Shown: one piece after another, positions 62,417 to 64,000 of the stretch
Numbering within the stretch: position 1 is the first letter of the stretch
How the letters are laid out: every line of letters begins with the position of its first letter
DNA from: Tetrahymena thermophila SB210
Taxonomy: Eukaryota > Ciliophora > Oligohymenophorea > Hymenostomatida > Tetrahymenidae
Assembly (NCBI RefSeq): GCF_000189635.1
Contig: NW_002476322.1
Coordinates: forward strand, 186,001 to 250,000
Direction of reading: 5' to 3'
DNA: 64,000 nucleotides
Notes under the pieces: model-generated
Databases searched by the model: none
Told to the model about the DNA's origin: nothing
Seen by the model: the letters and a program-made list of their open reading frames with translations, nothing else
Position numbers and translations under genes: made by a program

Positions 62417-64000
62417 TCTTTCTTTATTTGTTTATTTTGCTGATAATTAATTGTATTATTTATTACTTGCTTTTTATTCTTTTTTCTTAATTAAAAGATT
62501 AAAATTTTTGCGAATTTATAATTAATATCAGCAATTTTATTAACAAGATATCTCTCTTTCTATTTAAAGTAGCATTTATAGATTAATGTCTCTCTTCTTA
62601 GATTTTTAAATACAGTTAATATCTTTTCTCTTATTACAATATTTTTATATTTAAGCCTTATTCTTTTTTTATTATTCCTACCTCCTTTTTTCGCGCTCTA
62701 CACATAATTTTCATATATTTCATAGAGCATATATGTATGTACATATAGATTATTACTTTAAAAATCAACCAATAAGTAAATAAGTAGAATTAAAATTTAA
62801 ATATTTTATTATTCTATTAAGTAAATTATTTCAAAAAAAAACAATTAAAAAAATGTAATAAATTCTAAAATATATTAGAATATACAAAAAGTAAATATTT
62901 TTTATAGTTAAAAATAATATAAAGCTTATTTTATTTATATAAAAGAGCAAATTAAGATATTCTATTTAAAAAAAGTACTATTTTTTTTTGTAGCTTGAAA
63001 AAATGTATTTGTATCTCTGATGCTTGATACATTTTTTAAATAATTTTTTTTTTTAAATTATATAAATTTTATTTTTTAATTAATTACTTTACTTTTAATA
63101 ATTATTTTTTGTTATTTTGGTTGATAGGAAATTATAAATTTTTAAAGATAAAATGTAAGTAACTTATGTAAATTTACTCTATTTCAATTCTTTTTAAAAA
63201 TAATTCAATTTCTATTTAAATGTAGTTTATTAGCAAATATAATTAATTATAATAATTTGAAATGCAATTCTTCGAAATACGAAGTAAAATTAATTTTTTG
63301 CTTTGATTTTTTTAATAAAAAATACAACTTATTATTAAGAGAAATAGAAAAATATATGAATTATTATTTATTTTACTCTAATTATTATATTTAAATTACG
63401 GGAGAGAAAAATATTCTTAATAACTTTCAAATATGTCTCTATTTAGCTAACTCACCAATGATTATCTTCATAATTATTACACTTACAACATTTACAAAAA
63501 AATAATAATTAACTAAAATTATTCACTTTATTATCTTTATTTTCATTTTTAAGTAAAGCAAACTAAATACTTCAAATATAAAGAATTTATTGATTTAATT
63601 CATTCTTTAGTATTTGGAATTAATTTTATTAAGCAGCATATAAATAACCTGAAATTTGACAAATAAAATCTACCGAACACAATAAGCTTTGAAATAGATG
63701 AAAACATTTATTTCAAATTTGGTTCTAATAATAAAAGGATATTAAATTTAAGTTCAAATTGAGGCTCTAAAAATAGATTGATAGGATATTTTTAATTGGA
63801 ATTTATCAATTTGACATTAGTTATACTAAAATTATGCATCTTTTTTAAAAAATTTGATTTTTTTAAATAAAATATCTTTCTATTTCAAGAAGGATTCGAA
63901 ATTAATTAAATTTTTAATACTTTTTCAATAATGATGTTTTACTATGTAAATTGAATAATTATTAGCAGCTATTTTATTTAATTGACTTTAATGTAGATAA
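62417..64000. other. AT-rich region at the right edge, no gene seen
   Basis: About 1.6 kb upstream of the importin-like gene to the window edge. It contains that gene's promoter side. Many TGA triplets break all frames. Nothing RNA-like or repeat-like stands out. Confidence 0.5.

Overview
The window reads as macronuclear-type DNA from a Tetrahymena-like oligohymenophorean ciliate. It is very AT-rich. Every long reading frame is interrupted by many TAA and TAG codons where glutamine would fit, and only TGA closes genes. Introns are short, AT-rich and of GT...AG type. With TAA/TAG read as Gln and introns removed, most gene models close exactly in frame. Standard-code ORFs in this window are mostly fragments or wrong-frame shadows. 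No plasmid, CRISPR, rRNA or retroelement signal was seen.

Layout, left to right: (1) 1-4619, 3' part of a long Q/N-rich protein that may hold a split histidine-kinase-type ATPase fold; (2) five identical tRNA-Ile(AAT) genes around a six-exon FOP/CEP43-like basal-body gene (6573-8473); (3) a Sel1-repeat protein (11240-13843) followed by decayed tandem copies of its own 3' end; (4) two genes I do not recognise (15388-16753, 17156-17669); (5) BUD23, the 18S rRNA methyltransferase, on the minus strand (17968-19263); (6) a large minus-strand multi-exon gene with an acidic N-terminus and a divergent leucine-rich C-terminus (20069 to about 26598); (7) about 3 kb with no gene; (8) a coiled-coil protein (29675-32014) and an 11-exon FAM161-family protein with an acidic repeat tail (33322-40004), both plus strand; (9) four minus-strand genes: a secreted CxxC-repeat surface protein (40621-42752), a Q/N-rich protein (43633-46668), a small unknown protein (46949-48071) and an ULK/ATG1-like kinase (49255-51683); (10) a nine-exon DENN-domain protein (53222-59001, plus); (11) a divergent importin-alpha-like protein (60242-62416, minus).

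These are independent eukaryotic genes, not an operon. Two of them (FOP-like and FAM161-like) point to basal bodies and cilia; others point to ribosome biogenesis (BUD23), nuclear import (importin-alpha-like), Rab GTPase control (DENN) and signalling (ULK-like kinase, possible pseudo-histidine kinase). The most unusual items are the possible ATPase fold split by a very long low-complexity insert, the FAM161 protein with its tandem acidic repeat tail, the DENN protein with a roughly 880-residue Q/N-rich insert, the tRNA-Ile cluster with identical bodies in unrelated flanks, and the repeated 3' end of the Sel1 gene.
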